A stretch of 8,213 bases of DNA from Fibrobacterota bacterium (GTDB taxonomy: Bacteria; Fibrobacterota; Chitinivibrionia; Chitinivibrionales; JANQEN01), in NCBI GenBank assembly GCA_030619215.1, contig JAUXBV010000119.1, forward strand, positions 1-8,213, written 5' to 3'. Below the pieces are notes generated by a model, which made no database searches, was not told where the DNA came from, and saw only the letters and a program-made list of their open reading frames with translations. Both the position numbers and the translations under genes were made by a program. This document shows positions 6,113 through 8,213 of the stretch, piece after piece; within the stretch, counting starts at the first letter, position 1; the number at the start of each line of letters is the position of its first letter.

Positions 6113-7765
6113 TTACATCATGCCACCCATACCGCCCATGCCACCCATACCACCCGGCATACCACCACCCGGCATCTCTTTATCATCCGAGGGCTTCTCT
6201 GCAACAATACATTCGGTTGTCAGAATAAGTCCTGCAATACTTGCGGCATTTTCAAGAGCTGTACGGGCAACTTTAGTAGGATCAATAACGCCGGCCTTTT
6301 CCAGATCTTCAAAAGTATCGTTATAGGCGTTATAGCCGAAAGCACCTTTCCCGGCCTTTACTTCATTTGCGACCACGGAGGCTTCTTTGCCAGCATTTGC
6401 GGCAATCATACGGAGCGGCTCTTCTATTGCCTTACGAACAATATCAACTCCGATCTTCTCGTCACCTTCAACCTCAACACTATCCAAAGCTGGGGCAGTG
6501 CGAAGGAACGCAACGCCGCCGCCGGTAACAATACCTTCTTCGACCGCTGCACGGGTTGCGTGCAGAGCGTCTTCCACGCGCGCCTTCTTTTCTTTCATCT
6601 CTGTTTCCGTTGCTGCACCGACATTAATAACCGCAACACCACCGGCAAGCTTTGCCAGACGTTCCTGAAGCTTTTCTTTATCATAGTCGGAGGTCGTATC
6701 TTCAATCTGCTTACGGATCTGGTTGATGCGCCCCTTGATATCCTCGGTTTTTCCGGCGCCTTCAATAATAGTGGTATTCTCTTTGTCTATGGTAATACGT
6801 TTTGCCTTGCCCAGCGAATCTATCGTTGTGTTTTCAAGCTTGAACCCGGCTTCCTCTGATATTACGATACCACCGGTAATCACTGCGATGTCCTCAAGCA
6901 TTGCCTTTCTGCGGTCGCCAAAACCCGGAGCCTTGACACTGGCAATCTTGAGTGTTCCGCGAAGTTTATTGACAACAAGAGTCGCCAGAGCTTCACCTTC
7001 GATATCTTCGGCAATAATAAGAAGCGCTTTACCCATCTGTGCAACCTTCTCAAGAAGCTGAAGAAGATCTTTCATAGCGCTTATCTTTTTATCATGGATA
7101 AGAATCAAAGCATCATCAAGAGTCGTTTCCATGGTCTCAGGATTGGTAACAAAGTAGGGTGAAAGGTAACCGCGGTCAAACTGCATACCTTCGACAATAT
7201 CAAGGCTGGTGTCCATACCTTTAGCTTCTTCTACGGTGATAACACCATCCTTACCAACCTTTTCCATGGCATCTGCAATAAGGTCGCCAATTTCCTGATC
7301 GTTATTTGCAGAGATCGACCCGACCTGTGCAATCTCTTTTTTACTTCCGGAAACGGTCCTGGAATTTTTTGTCAACTCAGCGACCACAGCTTTGACAGCC
7401 TTTTCTATCCCGCGTTTAAGAGCCATGGGATTTGCACCGGAGGTAACATTTTTGATACCCAGCCGGGCGATGCACTGCGCAAGTACTGTTGCTGTTGTTG
7501 TTCCATCTCCCGCAATATCGGAAGTCTTTGTTGCCACTTCCTTAAGCATTTGCGCACCCATATTTTCGAATTTGTCTTCAAGCTCAATCTCTTTTGCAAC
7601 GGTTACGCCGTCTTTTGTAACGGACGGTGAGCCGAAGCTCTTGTCAAGAACTACATTCCGGCCTTTAGGACCCAATGTAATCCTCACAGCATTGGCAAGA
7701 ATATCAACTCCCTTGAGAAGTTTATCTCTTGCATTAGCTTCAAATGCTAATTGCTTGCCTGCCAT
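6113..7765 (-). CDS. groEL: GroEL, 60-kDa chaperonin
   Basis: Forms the double-ring ATP-driven folding chamber closed by GroES. At 550 residues it has the family's usual length. Conserved ATPase residues fall at their standard numbers: L-G-P-K-G-R-N (31-37), D52 in T-K-D-G-V-T, and G-D-G-T-T-T (86-91) with D87. The region [15 protein letters not shown] followed by G-G-G-V-A marks the second equatorial half. The C-terminus is a flexible tail of Gly-Gly-Met repeats ending M-M, as in housekeeping GroEL proteins. The start is preceded by GAAGGGAG with a 9-nt spacer. It follows groES after 78 bp that hold no other visible signal. It is the probable cofactor for HrcA activity, linking folding load to expression of the cluster. 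Confidence 0.99.
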   Translation of the reverse strand: MAGKQLAFEANARDKLLKGVDILANAVRITLGPKGRNVVLDKSFGSPSVTKDGVTVAKEIELEDKFENMGAQMLKEVATKTSDIAGDGTTTATVLAQCIARLGIKNVTSGANPMALKRGIEKAVKAVVAELTKNSRTVSGSKKEIAQVGSISANNDQEIGDLIADAMEKVGKDGVITVEEAKGMDTSLDIVEGMQFDRGYLSPYFVTNPETMETTLDDALILIHDKKISAMKDLLQLLEKVAQMGKALLIIAEDIEGEALATLVVNKLRGTLKIASVKAPGFGDRRKAMLEDIAVITGGIVISEEAGFKLENTTIDSLGKAKRITIDKENTTIIEGAGKTEDIKGRINQIRKQIEDTTSDYDKEKLQERLAKLAGGVAVINVGAATETEMKEKKARVEDALHATRAAVEEGIVTGGGVAFLRTAPALDSVEVEGDEKIGVDIVRKAIEEPLRMIAANAGKEASVVANEVKAGKGAFGYNAYNDTFEDLEKAGVIDPTKVARTALENAASIAGLILTTECIVAEKPSDDKEMPGGGMPGGMGGMGGMGGMM

Positions 7766-7843
7766 AATGGTTAACTCCCTTCATTCTTTAATTGAAATTT
7801 ATTATTTGATTTACTTTGATACTCAGAATTAGCGGTAGACAAT

Positions 7844-8128
7844 TTAAATTACAGCCATGACATCACTTTCTCTCATGATAAGATAGTCTTCACCTTCAAC
7901 GGAAATCTCCGTTCCTGAATATTTGCCGTAAAGAACCTTATCGCCATTTTTCAAAGTCATTGCAATTTTCTGCCCACCATCAGAAATTTTGCCTTCTCCT
8001 ATTGCAACGATTTCACCCTTCTGAGGTTTCTCTTTTGCATTATCAGGGATGATAATCCCTCCCTCTGTTTTCTCTTCAGCCTCTAAAGGCCTGACAAGTA
8101 CTCGATCTGCCAAAGGTCTTACATTCAT
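7844..8128 (-). CDS. groES: GroES, 10-kDa co-chaperonin
   Basis: Heptameric lid of the GroEL chamber. The 94-residue length is typical. It begins [10 protein letters not shown], the family's N-terminal signature. The mobile loop that docks on GroEL spans about 16-35 and holds G-G-I-I-I-P (23-28). The core [10 protein letters not shown] and the C-terminal [11 protein letters not shown] are canonical. Three ATG codons in three different frames overlap after the Shine-Dalgarno (starting at 8132, 8128 and 8124). Only the one at 8128 opens this frame. It is the first gene of the chaperone cluster, behind the promoter at 8169-8197 and the partial CIRCE at the window edge. Confidence 0.98.
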   Translation of the reverse strand: MNVRPLADRVLVRPLEAEEKTEGGIIIPDNAKEKPQKGEIVAIGEGKISDGGQKIAMTLKNGDKVLYGKYSGTEISVEGEDYLIMRESDVMAVI

Positions 8129-8132
8129 ACAT

Positions 8133-8140
8133 CCTCCTTA
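8133..8140 (-). promoter_or_regulatory. Ribosome-binding site of groES
   Basis: TAAGGAGG on the minus strand is a near-perfect Shine-Dalgarno. The spacer to the chosen ATG is only 4 nt, and an out-of-frame ATG sits directly against it. Confidence 0.8.
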
Positions 8141-8160
8141 GTTATTAAATTTTAAAGGTT

Positions 8161-8179
8161 AATGATATATTATATCATT
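8161..8179. repeat. 19-bp perfect palindrome over the groES -10 box
   Basis: AATGATATA and TATATCATT flank a single central base with no mismatch. The predicted -10 hexamer (8169-8174) lies inside it. It could be an operator for a second regulator or simply an AT-rich promoter coincidence. It does not match CIRCE. Confidence 0.6.
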
Positions 8180-8197
8180 CTACGATACGTTTTTAAA
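8169..8197 (-). promoter_or_regulatory. Predicted sigma-70-type promoter of the groES-groEL operon
   Basis: On the minus strand TTTAAA (8192-8197), a 17-bp spacer and consensus TATAAT (8169-8174) lie upstream of groES. The start point would be near 8162, leaving a leader of about 33 nt that includes the Shine-Dalgarno. The CIRCE half-site lies upstream of this -35. Since CIRCE usually sits at or downstream of the start point, the principal promoter may instead be outside the window. Confidence 0.5.
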
Positions 8198-8206
8198 TTC
8201 GATTTA

Positions 8207-8213
8207 TTAGCAC
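8207..8213. promoter_or_regulatory. Partial CIRCE operator cut by the window edge
   Basis: The last seven bases, TTAGCAC, equal the first seven of the CIRCE arm TTAGCACTC. The rest of the site would lie beyond the window. Its place 79 bp upstream of groES, with hrcA in the same cluster, makes an HrcA operator likely. Only seven bases can be seen, and the same heptamer occurs once by chance inside dnaJ (861-867), so the call rests on position. Confidence 0.6.

Noticed and set aside
6041..6859. 272-codon plus-strand open frame opposite groEL
   Set aside because: It is an antisense shadow; its His/Thr-rich start is the reverse reading of the Gly-Gly-Met tail, with no ribosome-binding site or family resemblance.
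7392..7832. 146-codon plus-strand open frame opposite groEL
   Set aside because: Antisense shadow of a strongly conserved gene, with biased composition and no recognisable protein features.

Overview
The window is a bacterial chromosome segment carrying the heat-shock chaperone set, read on the minus strand in the order groES, groEL, hrcA, grpE, dnaK, dnaJ (8128 down to 845). One unrelated plus-strand gene at the other end (270-839) encodes a small membrane protein with a HAMP-like domain. All six chaperone-cluster genes look full length, with family motifs intact and no frameshift visible. HrcA, a GroEL with a Gly-Gly-Met tail and a four-motif zinc DnaJ fit many bacterial phyla. The AT-rich spacers and moderate-GC genes do not name a genus, and I do not assign one.

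Layout from right to left. The window edge cuts what looks like one arm of a CIRCE operator (8207-8213), the DNA site of HrcA. A sigma-70-like promoter (8169-8197) follows, its -10 box lying inside a 19-bp perfect palindrome. Then come groES and groEL. An 84-bp spacer holds a strong terminator-like hairpin (6040-6070) whose base lies only 11 nt before the hrcA start. A segment just after the groEL stop could pair with one arm of that hairpin, giving an attenuator-like choice. hrcA and grpE follow. A 135-bp spacer before dnaK holds a long hairpin, a short hairpin and a possible internal promoter. Between dnaK and dnaJ is an 87-bp palindromic element with 20-bp arms. dnaJ converges on the HAMP gene with only 5 bp between stop codons.

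How the genes work together. DnaK with DnaJ and GrpE forms the HSP70 cycle, and GroEL with GroES forms the HSP60 folding chamber. HrcA is the repressor whose own folding is generally thought to need GroEL. With one apparent operator at the head and no CIRCE between genes, the simplest reading is one HrcA-controlled transcription unit, tuned by RNA hairpins and differing ribosome-binding sites. groES, groEL, grpE and dnaK have clear Shine-Dalgarno sequences; hrcA and dnaJ do not.

The proteins are well-known families. What deserves a second look is the non-coding structure between genes, the compact joining of both chaperone machines around their repressor, and the orphan HAMP protein. I see no evidence of a new multi-gene system.
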